Positions 10,497-21,300 of a DNA stretch of 64,000 nucleotides are shown here, one piece after another (the first letter of the stretch is position 1; every line of letters starts with the position of its first letter). The stretch covers positions 11,247,501 to 11,311,500 of the forward strand of contig OX463807.1 in NCBI GenBank assembly GCA_949825045.1. Reading direction: 5' to 3'. A model generated the notes under the pieces. It did not search any database. It was given only the letters and a program-made list of their open reading frames with translations, and was not told the DNA's origin. Origin of the DNA: Argyresthia goedartella. Lineage: Eukaryota; Arthropoda; Insecta; Lepidoptera; Argyresthiidae. The translations under genes and the position numbers were made by a program.

Positions 10497-13418
10497 TTAA
10501 CCCCATACAGTCCTGTCATTTAAGTAATCTTGAACATTGTAATATCCCTTTTTCGACAAAGTCGCTTTAACATGCTTTTTAAATTGCTCAAATGGCAATT
10601 TCAAAATCTCCAGAGGTATCCTATTGTAGTAGAGAAAGCACTGACCCTTGAAAGAATTGCTAACCTTGGCGAGTCTAAAACGGGGCGCACATAGTCTGTG
10701 ATTATTTCTTAGGTTAACATTACAGCTGTCGCTAAGTTTGGAAAATGTTGTAAGGTTCTTGCGTACATACATTATATTTTCGAAAATAAATTGACTAGCT
10801 ACTGTTAGTATGTCAATTTCTTTAAAAAGCTCTCTTAAGGAGTATGTTCGTTTTAAATTATAAATTGCTCGAATAGCTCTTTTCTGTAAAATAAAAATTA
10901 TTTGAATATGCGCTGCTTTCCCCCACAACAAGATACCATAGGACATCACACTATGAAAGTAACTAAAATATACTAGCCTAGATGTAGCCACATCCGTGCT
11001 TTGTCTGATGTTCCTAACAGCGTAAGCCGCAGAACTTAATTTACCAGCCAATTTATCTATGTGGGGTCCCCACTGCAATTTGCTATCAATGGTTATTCCA
11101 AGAAACTTCGTATCATTTACCAATTCTAACGTGCTGTTGTCTAACACCAAACTGGTCTCAACTTGCCTGACATTTGGAAGTGAGAATTTGATACACTTGG
11201 TTTTACCAGCGTTTAACAATAAATTATTAACTGTGAACCAATTCAAGGTTAAAGACAATACACCTTTAACATCATCAAAATCTCCTTTTTGTCTTTCAAT
11301 TTTGAAGACCATTGAAGTATCATCAGCAAACAACACTATGTCAGTTAATTTCTCCACCATGAAAGGCAGATCATTAATATATACCAGGAATAAGAAAGTG
11401 CCTAATATGGAACCTTGTGGAATGCCAATTTTAACACCCGATCCATCAGATTTTACGCCGTTAACTTCTGCCTTTTGAATTCTATTGCTTAGGTATGATC
11501 TTAGTAGATCCAACGCTTTATTTCTAACTCCGTAATGATTTAATTTAATTAATAGCGTATTATGATCAACACAATCAAACGCCTTCGACAGGTCGCAAAA
11601 AATTCCGATAGCATCCTGTGCGGCCTCCAATGCAGAATAAATATGAGATACAAGGGTAATACCTGCATCCGTAGTCGATTTACCCCTAGTGAAACCATAT
11701 TGTTTAGCGTGGAGTTGTTTTGTACGGTTGAAGTGTGAGAGCATTTGATTGAATATAATCTTTTCAAATATTTTACTTAGTGTTGGAAGAACAGATATTG
11801 GTCTGAAATTTTAAGGATCGCCCTTATCTCCCGATTTGAACAGCGGTATAAGTTTACTGTGTTTCATGAGGTCTGGAAAAGCCCCATCGTCAACACATTT
11901 ATTGAATATATAAGCTAAGTGTGGGGCTATAACTAGAATTACTGAACCAATGACTTTTACTGATATACCCCACAGGTCTTCCGTATTTTTTAAGTTAAGT
12001 AATTTAAACGTTTTGTCAATGTCCTGGAGATATACATGATGAAATTTTAAATATACATTACTGACGCTAGTGTTATTTTTTAATAAAGTCTCTGCTTCAA
12101 ATGGAGATGAATTTAGACGGTCCGTTGTGAGTACGGGTACATTGGTGAAGAATGTTTCAAAAGCTCGAGCAACATCAGCGTTGGATTTAACAACATCATC
12201 ACCTATCTTTAGGCAGAAATCACTGTCCCTTGGTATAACTTTGCCAGTTTCGCGGATTATTATTTGCCAAACTGTTTTCATTCTATTATTTGAATTTTGA
12301 ATTTTTCTATTAATGTGTAAAGTTTTTGCAGTTCTACAAACCAACTTGAAAGTTTTGGAATATTTTTTAACATAGTCATGAAATTTTCGATCAAAGTTAT
12401 AGGTTTTTTGATCATAAAGGTCATACAAGATAACTCTACTTTTACGAATTCCAAACGTTGCCCAGTCATTAAATTTAGATTTACCGTTGTAGTCACTGAC
12501 TTTCTTTAATTTGAAAACTTTATTGAATTCTGTCTGAATAATGTTGAAGAAGTCTGAGTAGATTTTGTTTGGGTTTTGTTCATTAAAATCCGGTACTGGC
12601 AAATTTATATCTAAGTTTTTCGTATATGTCTCTAGGTTATGTGATGTAATAGGCCTATAAAATGATGGACCAGTCTTATCCTTAATAGTAATTGGGAATG
12701 AAACTGTTTGACCACTGTGATCGGAGGGTAAGCAGTTAATTACACTTTTACTTGTGAACGCACAATCACAAAAAACGTTATCTAAGCAAGTTTGGCTGGT
12801 AAGTGTAATTCTAGTCGGCTCTAGAAATACATGACATAAATTAAATGATTTGAACAGAGTTATTAATCGTCGCTTCAGTGTTGTATCTACAAGCAGATCT
12901 ACATTAAGATCGCCACAAATAATTAACTTTTTTCTATTATTAAAAAGTTTAATGAGGGCTTCCTCCATAATTTTCTCAAATATTTCGAAATTGCCATGGC
13001 CTTTTTCATCCCTCGGTGGCCTGTAGACACAAACAATAATATGGCTATCTAACTCAACACAGGATACCTCTATTTGTCTTTCAACAGTAAGTGCAAGAAT
13101 ATCTTTCCGTTGTTTCACCTTAATATTATTTTTCACTAAGATTAAAGAACCACCTCTATCAGCAGTCTTTCTATTGTAACAACTGACAATTTTGTAATTA
13201 TTTATGTTAAAAGACATCATATTTTCCTTCAACCAGTGTTCAGTAACACAAATAATATCAATGTCAGAATTTTTTAGAAATAATTCTAATACAAGTTCTT
13301 TGCCAGGTAGCCCCTGGATGTTTTGATGGGCAATATTTAACTGGGGCTTACATTTTGATATATTTAGTGGCTCTTGTATGCTAGAGATTTCCTCTATTGT
13401 CTTATGAACTAATTTAAA
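10497..13418 (-). pseudogene. LINE ORF2: AP endonuclease + reverse transcriptase, one in-frame stop
   Basis: The protein nicks target DNA and copies the element RNA into it. The frame is open from just after a TAA at 13419-13421. No in-frame ATG precedes the endonuclease block DIICVTEHW, so initiation may overlap the end of ORF1 or use a non-AUG codon. The endonuclease has TEHWL, VYRPP, ICGDLNVDLL and LPSDHSG. The reverse transcriptase has YGFTRGKSTTDA, FCDLSKAFDCVDH, GIPQGSILG, LFADDTSM and KFLGITIDSKLQW. The frame is broken once, by a TAA at 11811-11813 after 'GDKGDP', where family members continue with 'NFRPIS' as here. Apart from this stop the protein is complete to TVWG. A single base change could explain its loss of function. 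Confidence 0.88.
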
Positions 13419-14026
13419 TTACTTGGAACAGATTCCAATGTTGCATGCAAAGTATAATTAACAGGTGAATTCCCAATAGGGGTGCATGTCATATTACTCT
13501 TAAAATAAGCTGATGTCAAGTTGAACTTAGTTAAACCAACTATAGCTGCGTCGCATATATTATAAGCTAACAATGTAGCTACTAATTTTCTATATTTATT
13601 AGACAGGTACAATGTATCCCGTGTCAGAGTAAAGTTATGAATAAAATTATTCATGTCGAAATATAAAATAGCATCGCTGTGATGACATGTTAAATTAAAT
13701 AAATGAATATTCATTCTATGCACAGATTTGTTCTGTAGTTCTGTCAAATTACAGGCATAAGGAAAATTGCATAGTATAAATTTGCATTTCATCCTACTAT
13801 GTAAGTCTAGAAGTGTTTCAACACTTTTATTCAAATCATTCCGACTAATGTTTGAATGATTTCCTACCATAATTACAATAGTGCTGTACTCATCATAGAT
13901 ACCGCGACTAATCATCTTCACTAGATCTACAAATGAACTATTTGGACAGCAAATGTTCGTTACTTTTTGGTTAAGCCGGTTATGTAATAGAGTCCCAAAT
14001 CCTGCACCTACTTTGTCGGAGAACAA
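13409..14026 (-). pseudogene. LINE ORF1, C-terminal SGNH-hydrolase-like part
   Basis: This frame of about 205 residues lies directly upstream of ORF2 and ends TAG at 13409-13411, a few bases from where the ORF2 frame opens. 'FSDKVGAGFG' near the start and 'VIMVGNHSNI' about 50 residues on resemble SGNH esterase blocks I and III, a domain known in ORF1 of CR1-group LINEs. The usual catalytic Ser in a GDS block is not clearly present. The frame continues about 20 codons upstream through the palindrome to a stop near 14090, without an ATG. It is therefore probably a truncated ORF1. The esterase reading is an inference from pattern only. Confidence 0.5.
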
Positions 14027-14054
14027 CAGAGTTTTTCTCTGTTGTTCTCCGACA
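14014..14054. repeat. 18-bp perfect palindrome with T5 loop at the LINE 5' side
   Basis: The arms are 14014-14031 (tgtcggagaacaacagag) and 14037-14054 (its exact complement), with a ttttt loop. It sits where the LINE ORF1 frame begins. Confidence 0.85.
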
Positions 14055-14403
14055 TGATTAACATCGTGAGTAACCTCTATGTATATTTACAGCTGCGGCA
14101 ATGGGCTAGGCCCGATCACGCAAGATGGAGTATTGTATAACTGGCTAAATGTAGGTGCAATTATGCGTCTGCCACCCCGTTTGGTAAAAATCGTAGTTTG
14201 TTTCCTCAGGATGTTGTATCCTCATGATCAGCGTACATAAAATGGCTTTTGGGGAAAGTTGGGACATTTAAACCCCGAAATAAATGCCCCAGACGCGTTG
14301 AGAGGGGTCTCAAGGCTGAGCTCAGCACAACCGAAGACTAGACATGCCCGTGACTCATGTTGTAAAGAGGGTGAATTCACAAACGTAGACATCTTGAGAA
14401 ACA

Positions 14404-14504
14404 TTTGTAGGGTTCCGTATCTTAAAAGGAAAATGGAACTCTTATAAGATCACTTCGTTGTCCGTCTTTCCGTTTGCATGTCTCTCCGTCTGATAAGACT
14501 CTTT
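14404..14504 (-). repeat. fragment of a 'ggttccgta...gatcacttcgttgtccg' lepidopteran repeat
   Basis: The text agggttccgtatcttaaaag, then ttataagatcacttcgttgt and ccgtctttccgtttgcatgt, is the reverse of the type at 20262-20398. It abuts the next repeat at 14505. Confidence 0.55.
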
Positions 14505-14910
14505 TTTAGGGTTCCGTACCCGAAGGGTTCCAAACGGGACCCTATTACTATGACTCCGCTGTCCGTCCGTCCGTCTCTCACCAGGCTGTATCTCACGAAC
14601 CGTGATAGTTAGACAGTTGAAATTTTCACAGATGATGTATTTATGTTGCCGCTATAACAAAAAATACTAAAAAACAGGATAAAAGAAATATTTAAGGGGG
14701 CTCCCATACAACAATTCTTTCAATACCACATACAAATTTATGGATGCACCTGGTTACGTACATGGAGTGTGAAAGTAACCGCACCAATAACTTTGTAAAC
14801 AATATTTTGCTGTGTAAAATCCAAACTATTCACTCCACACCATTGCTTCCATTGAACGGTGGTACGGAACCCTTCGTGCGCGATTTAGACTCGCACTTGA
14901 CCGGTTTTTT
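14505..14910 (-). repeat. complete reverse copy of the 'ggtcaagtgcgagtc' repeat
   Basis: It runs from ttagggttccgtacccgaag to gcacttgaccggtttttt and matches 7191-7587 in reverse along its whole length, including gtccgtccgtccgtc and the aggtgcat region. Confidence 0.75.
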
Positions 14911-14929
14911 CAGAAACGCGTCAAGGTAC

Positions 14930-15210
14930 CAAGTTGAAATTAATATCATTTACTGAAGTATGTAGTCCCTTATAGATGTGAAATAATCAAACTTCTAGGT
15001 CAACGCAATTAAAAGATTTGGTTGATTATGCTACTTTGCTGAATTTGCTTGATACTCGCAAGGGAATCAAAATGTATATAGGGACTTCCTATAAGCATGA
15101 AGGCACGAAGCAGTCATAAAGCACAAGTAAAGGACAAAAATCAAAAACATACGTTTTGTGCGGAACCCTCGTTGCGCGATTACGACTTGCTCTTGATTTT
15201 AGGCAATTTC
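14930..15210 (+). repeat. 'gatactcgcaaggga' dispersed repeat
   Basis: The segments gttgaaattaatatcattta, cttgatactcgcaagggaat, ataaagcacaagtaaaggac and gcgcgattacgacttgctct occur in the same order at 62480-62880, and partly at 27585-27720 and 32385-32942. Confidence 0.55.
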
Positions 15211-17555
15211 TTGTCAATAAACTACAAGTTTAATGGCCATTTTTAAGTGATGTAGTCGATGCCGATAGTTACTATCTCTGTATGTTGTGCGATAACTTGT
15301 TATGTGTTCGTACCCACTATTTCTTGTTTATTGTACCGTGTACGCATGTATGCCAGCATCACGCACAAACCTCTGTGTTTATGTGATGAATGTGTACTTA
15401 GTTAAGACTGTGATAATTATTTGTCATAATCCAAACCAAATTTACATTCTATCATCTCAAGAAATACAATGATATAATCTTCCATCTCTTTTTCTGTTCC
15501 TATATGAAATGAAATTATTTTTCCGTTCAATGTTCAATGTGTTCTATTTCCAGTACTTTTCGAGCTAGTCATATTATTATTGGATTTTAACTTTCCCTAA
15601 AGACGATGAGGAAGCCGATGACATTTTAAATACCAAGTTGAAATATTTATATCTTCATATTCATTATTACACAGAAATAATAACTGCGAGGTTACAAGAC
15701 AATCTATGCACAGAGGCGCGCTTATCTCTAATGAGAGATTTCTTCCAGCAAACCTAGGCAGTAATATATCTCTAATTATGTACGATACTAAAATATATTA
15801 AATAAAATATACTATAATATGCAATATCATATCATTGGTACAATATCATGTATATACTTCCACATATTTGGTACCTATCATGAAATATGCTAGGAGCTTA
15901 AAATAACTTCTATTTAGAGCAATTACAGTGGAGCCGTTCTTTGGAGTTGCATTGACATCTGTGAATAGCATCTAGCAACAAATATATGCGTCAGTCTTTT
16001 TCCACTTGTTTCGCTTAGATATAGACAATTCTTGGAATCAGTCTAGCTCTTCCCGTAACATATATACCTGTAACTGACAGATAACACTGAATGTCTGGAG
16101 CGGGCTTAACATGCTGCTAAGTTTTACCTTAATTGGACAGATTTTATGTGATTTATGTTTATACAACAATACTTTAATCCGTCAACCTATAACTTTTTTC
16201 ATACAGTGTTTTGAGGCTTGCCGCCGTAATAGCAAATTATTAGATTTGAAAAAAAATAATTCTAATAGGTCCTGAACGGGGCCAAAACGCCTACCCTCTA
16301 TTATGAAACAAGAATAGAATGTTCACTGCGAGCTGCGAAATAAATAGCAATTCACATTAAAACCGCAAACAATTCATATAAAGCTGAAACAGGTTTAGGT
16401 ACAGTACATGTCTGCCGCAATTGAAGGCTTCAAGGGGCAGCCAGCAATTCAATTAAATTTCTTCAATATCAAGAGAAACAATCGACAGTTAATTTGGACG
16501 TCCTTTACAGAGGTCTAAGGGTCGGCCGACTTAGAATGCTATGGAAGTCATGTCCATTTAAAGGTACTTCTCATTCTGAAATTGTGAAATTAGTGCTAAT
16601 TAAGTCAAATGCCATAGCAGTAAACTGAAGGAGCAAGTCTCCCTTGCTATCTTTGTCTCGCTTGTTCCTAGCATGTTAAATTGGTTTAATACGGCACTAT
16701 CCCACCTGTGGAAGTATCCGAAGTGACACAAAGAGTAGGGCTACAACTGCAATGGAAATGCGATTTCTGTAGAAGTTTCGTCTAAAACAGCCTATTCAAA
16801 AACAAATGCTATAATAGTATTCGCGTCACTCTGAGTTTCATTGAGGACTTACTACATGCATTCGCTGCCCGCGATAGTGTCAAAAGAGGTTTAAATACAG
16901 CTAGGACATGTCATGAAGGAATCTGGCTGATAAGCAATTATTTTAAAGTGTTTGACCGTTTAAATTGACGGTGTTATATTTAAATTGTTTATACCGGCTG
17001 TCGAAAAGTGGCCCTTTTAGCGCAAATTTACTCCAATTTGCTGAGGTACCTAGCCATTTTTTCACTCTTTGATCTGGATGGTTTTGGATCGTAATTGAGG
17101 AATAATTAATTTAAATTGTATAGTCTAGGTATAAAGAGATAAAAATATATTTTTGCGTAGTCTAAAAGATTATTTATTAAATTAAGTGCGATTTATTCAA
17201 TTATATATGGTAATCAATTTCAATAGGGTAGTGATTAAACGTATGACTGTGAATCCAGTTTTTGCATGACAAAAATACAGTTTATGCCTGACTGAATAAC
17301 TGCATAGCGATAAAAAAATAGCGTGACTAGAAATACTGTCTTCGTCTGAAAAAAATGCTGATCGCTTACCCCCCTTTATTCATCAAATACCCTGACCCAC
17401 CACTTCGCCACGACAGTCTTTATTTTGCCAATAAGCGGTGGCTAAGCAATTCAGTAATTTTGTCGCGCAAGTCAGTGATTTTGTCGCGCAATTCAGTTTT
17501 TTTTTGCTCATTTCAAGAAATTTCGCTGTTCATGGTCATTCGCGCAGTTTGTTTC
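15211..17555. other. no gene recognised
   Basis: No splice-flanked frame or known protein motif was found. The frames here are short and AT-rich. Confidence 0.35.
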
Positions 17556-17908
17556 GTTCGTACATTTTTCCACTTTGGAAGAGCGTGTCTCTTTAACGAT
17601 TACTTTGAGGAAAAATGGTTTCAAGAAACTCAACGTCATTTTTAAGACCTATCTATAAACATCCCACACATATAGGTTTGATATATAAAAAATGGTTTCA
17701 GTTCCATGTACGGGGAAGCCTTTAATTATTTAAGTTTAAAAAGTTTTGTATAAAAAATTGTAAAGCGGTCTACAGAATACATATACATACCAAGTTTCAA
17801 CTGTGTAGTCCTAATAGTTTCTGCATAAAGTTGCTGTGACATACGGACGGACAGACAGACTTGAAGAAACTATAAAGGTTCCTTGTTTCTCTACGGAACC
17901 CTAAAAAT
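17556..17908 (+). repeat. 3' part of a second repeat type (ends 'acggaaccctaaaaat')
   Basis: The text tttccactttggaagagcgt, tgaggaaaaatggtttcaag and aagttgctgtgacatacgga matches the complete copy at 33350-33950. The 5' part is missing. Confidence 0.6.
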
Positions 17909-17994
17909 AATAGAAGAATTGTATACAGCACATTTGACCCTAAAACCTAGTCGAAAAATCGAAGTTTTGTATAGGTCAACCGAGTCAAATTAAA

Positions 17995-18080
17995 ATTAAA
18001 ATTTCTTTATTGCTGTAGATATTTACATATACTTAGCAAATGTCATTTTTGCCTCTTCTCTACATTGGACCACTGTCCAA
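17995..18080 (-). repeat. 3' tip of the CR1-group LINE family (severely 5'-truncated)
   Basis: The text tattgctgtagatatttaca, then catatacttagcaaatgtca and gcctcttctctacattggac, equals the last part of the LINE at 10252 in the same orientation. Confidence 0.75.
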
Positions 18081-18081
18081 C

Positions 18082-18400
18082 TTCCGCCGCCATTATGCTA
18101 TGCGCATTCGGGTGGCGGAAATAACAACCATTTGTGTTACAGTTTATAATTTAAAAACTCACACAATAAATCTCATAATATCAGCATGATAAAATTCTAA
18201 TTATACTATGACGAAAAATTTTACCAAATTTATCCAATATTGGTTTAATTTAATTTTGGTTAATATTTTCGCCGCCATTTCGCTGCGTGTTTTCGGGTGG
18301 CGGAAATATCAACCATTTGTTTTCCGGTTTCATTTTTTAAACTCATACAATATGGCTCATAATTTAATTTATTTACATTTAGCAGGATACATTTTAAATT
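18082..18400. repeat. direct repeat of about 110 bp, two copies
   Basis: Copy one is 18082-18200 and copy two 18267-18390, about 185 bases apart. Both carry the block from cgccgccatt to ttcgggtggcggaaat, then caaccatttgt. The first copy abuts the LINE 3' tip. Confidence 0.6.
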
Positions 18401-19170
18401 CAAGACCTTACAATTCCTAACATTAACCCATCCTGACCACCACATTGCGTCCTAGCGAAATTATATTAAATTACATAAAATAAATATTACAAAAGGGAAA
18501 TGTAGTTTCTCTTAATAACTTAATATCATGATCTAAGTACCTTATTACTATTAATTTATCATCAAAAAATAATAAAAATTATTTTACCAACTTTACAAAA
18601 CTTTACATTAGATTTTTAGACAATTAATTTTGTGTATTGTACTATTAAATTAAGTTTCTATAACGCATATTCAACTCTCTGTGAGACTTGAGCAAAGCTA
18701 ATAATTTAAAACACTAATTTAAAGGGTCAACTATTAGAATTTAAACACCTCAGTTCAGATTCTTATATTTTAAAATCACCATACTAAACACTATCTTTTA
18801 ATAAGTTTATCTGTTTTTATTTAACCCTCTGAGCCTCATAAGCAGTGTCTCCATGCAACCATTTTTTTAACAAAATAAAATAAAATAGTATTTACTATAT
18901 CGTGTATATATTTTACTATTTGCAAATGAACTGGTTATCTGGCTATTAGGGGATATATACATAAACAACCAATTTAAACCTTCAACAGTAACAATGTCCA
19001 GGTATTTCCAGCATTTTCTGATGATGGTATGACGAGTGACGAGACGACCGTCATTTAAATAAGTATTTATATAACATAACACAAGCCTTATTGAGCTTAC
19101 TATGGGCCTAGTTCGATTTGTGTAAGATTGTCCTCTAATATAAAAAAAGTGTGAGGTTGAGCTGTGCTGT
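18401..19170. other. no gene recognised
   Basis: Very AT-rich. Only short frames without recognisable motifs were seen. Confidence 0.3.
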
Positions 19171-19174
19171 GAGA

Positions 19175-19500
19175 TAAATCATGTCGCTAACGGATGTAGC
19201 TACGGTGAGACTTTGTTACTTTAGTTATTTCCACAGCATTACGTTCTATGGAATTTTGCTACTCAATTTTTGTTCTACAAAAAATTGCTATTAGAGCAAT
19301 TTATAACCTTCGCAGTAGTGATTCCTTGAGGGAACTGTTCGAAGAAATTCGCATTAGGACTGTACCGTGTCAATATATTTATGAAAATATCATGTAAATA
19401 GTTTTACTAAAAATGTTGACAGGCACAAGCGAAATAATAGAAGAAGAGGAAATAAACTTGACCTTACCGTACTAAAGACTAGCTAAAGTTAGAACGTCAC
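19175..19500 (+). pseudogene. LINE reverse transcriptase C-terminal debris (plus strand)
   Basis: Translated pieces read LTDVATVRLCYFSYFHS, YGILL, then IRAIYNLRSSDSLRELFEE and CQYIYENIM. They line up with the thumb and C-terminal part of the LINE ORF2 at 10497-13418 (STDVATSRLVYFSYFHS, SLRELFKEID, FIFENIM). Frameshifts and stops interrupt it. It faces away from the endonuclease debris at 19630-20260. Confidence 0.7.
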
Positions 19501-19629
19501 AGGTATATACTTTATCTTTCTTGTAGAACTTTTTTTAAGTTGAATTTCTAGTCTATTATAGTCTATTATAATGTATTGACCTAAATGGTCTAACTTTAAA
19601 TTACTTATATTTTTTTTAGTACATTTTTT

Positions 19630-20260
19630 TCATTTGGTACAATACATTGTCTATACAATTTGCTAAGGTTTCAGTTATTCGAGTAGGTTCCATGAATAGT
19701 GGCTTCAAGTTGTGAGAATTAAATAAGTTAGTTAGTCTCGTACTAATGGAGTAAGTTTCTAATAAATTTACATTGAAGTCCCCACATATCAAAAAAGTTT
19801 ATTAGATTTAGATACTAAATAATATGTCATCCATGACTTTTTCAGAAACATCAAATGAAGCTGAGGGTGGGCTGTTGTAAACCCTTATTACAATTATGCG
19901 CTCCAACTCAACACATGCAACTTCAATGTGGCTTTCAACTGATAAAAATACTATGTCATTACGATTTTTGAACTTTAAGTGTTTATTTAGAAATATAAGA
20001 GAGCCTTCACGAACAGCATGTAAAAACAATTACCAACCTGGTGGTTACTGAAATTTAACGTGAGCTCATGGCTTTTTAGCCAATGTTCTGTAAGACATAA
20101 AATATCAATATTAAAAGAGTTCATGTACAATTCCAACTCTAATAATTTACTGCTAATATCTTGAATATTTTGGTGGACCAGATTAGTAAACTTTGCATTT
20201 ATTTTGCTGCTATAACGGTTCATTAATTGATATAAGTTTCTTCTTGATACCTTCACGCAT
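19630..20260 (-). pseudogene. LINE endonuclease-domain debris (minus strand)
   Basis: On the minus strand the order is HQNIQDISSKLLELELYMN, IDILCLTEHWLKSHE, a broken stretch with EGSLIFLNKHLKFKNRNDI and EVACVELERIIVIRVY, then LICGDFNVNLLE and FMEPTRITET. This matches the endonuclease of the CR1-group LINE at 10252-14054, with at least two frameshifts. No reverse transcriptase follows in this orientation; the only reverse transcriptase piece nearby is on the opposite strand. Confidence 0.75.
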
Positions 20261-20261
20261 T

Positions 20262-20398
20262 CCTGAGAAAAAGGGTTGTGATAGACGGATAGACAGACAG
20301 GCAGACAGACTGGACAGATGTACAACGAAGTGATCCTATAAATAAGGGTTCCTTTTTTCCTTTTCTTTAAAAAAGGTACGGTACCTCAAAAATAATAC
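20262..20398 (+). repeat. 'gatagacggatagacagacag ... ggttcc' repeat fragment
   Basis: The text gagaaaaagggttgtgatag, with pyrimidine-poor gacag units, then gatcctataaataagggttc and ggtacggtacctc, belongs to the type at 14404-14504, reversed. Confidence 0.5.
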
Positions 20399-20845
20399 TT
20401 CAAAAATATAAAAAGGCGTCAGCTGCCAATGATATCCGTGGGTAACACCCAGTGCCACCTTTTTGCGATTGACTTTGAAATTATCGCAACGCTTATTTTA
20501 ATTTCATCCACAAAATTATTTAGTTTTACTATAATAATGTGCCAAAGTACAGAACACCTGGCCCACGCTCCGTAGAAAAAGAGGTGTAACTGATAAATTT
20601 GAATAAAATGCATAAAAAAATTACACAACATTGACTGAGTTAAAATTTTCATGATAATAGAAAAGAATAGAATAAAATTTTCATGATAATAAAAATTACT
20701 TCGAAATCTTATGATTCCAACATTATGATAATCAAAAAAAAATATTTTATGGGCATACATTTTAAGGTTTAATTTGCAACTATTTTCATACACTGTCAAG
20801 TATCCTAACAAATATTACGGACGTAATAGTTGCAAAGCCTATAAA

Positions 20846-21300
20846 GTATTTTATCTACACACGTATCATAAACCCTCTTTAATGCGTACAAAAACCGCAC
20901 GTTACAATCAGCATAATGTTAAACTACTTGGTAAAAACTCATTTCTTATCTGAAAAATTACACATTATGACCATAATGTGTAATTTTTCTACATATTATG
21001 ATATGACATTCAAATTTCGAACGCTGACGCCGGCCTGCGTGCCGCCCCTAGTTTGTCTGTGAAGTTGGTACTAAAGAACAAGCTAAACAACTGCAGAGCC
21101 ACAGTGCCGGTCAAACATGCGGTTCCTGAACACATCAAAGAGAGCTTATGATATGTGTGTAGATAAACTAGTGTATGTAACTGTACATCATTAGGCATTA
21201 AAACTCTCGAGTGATATTATTATGAAACTCGCCTTCGGCTCGTTTCATAAACCCACTCTCGAGTATTAATACCCTCCATTATTATAAACTACTATTATGC
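20846..21300 (+). repeat. palindrome-bearing repeat family, copy d
   Basis: It carries the shared outer segment (atctacacacgtatcataaa), the 17-bp hairpin aaaaattacacattatg/cataatgtgtaattttt with a 2-base loop (about 20955-20990), the gtttgtctgtgaagttggta segment and the ctcgag foldback (about 21206-21262). The 62-codon frame starting MPNDVQLHTLVYL is open on the minus strand. Confidence 0.7.

Larger units (their letters stand above)
10252..14054 (-). mobile_element. CR1-group non-LTR retrotransposon (LINE), nearly complete
   Basis: Read on the minus strand, the order is ORF1 C-terminal part (14026-13409), ORF2 with endonuclease and reverse transcriptase (about 13418-10497), a 3' untranslated region of about 240 bases with taataaagtact near the end, and a short tandem tail (tattgac repeats) at about 10252. 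The 3' region is shared with truncated copies at 32600-32899 and 18000-18080, so the family has moved repeatedly. ORF2 has one in-frame stop. The 5' side ends at an 18-bp perfect palindrome. Assignment to the CR1 group rests on ORF layout, an SGNH-like ORF1 and reverse transcriptase motifs read by eye. Confidence 0.88.

Noticed and set aside
11059..11478. 139-codon plus-strand frame
   Set aside because: It is the antisense shadow of the LINE reverse transcriptase at 10497-13418.
20419..20811. 130-codon minus-strand frame
   Set aside because: Composition follows the local AT bias, there is no recognisable domain, and there is no splice or promoter context.
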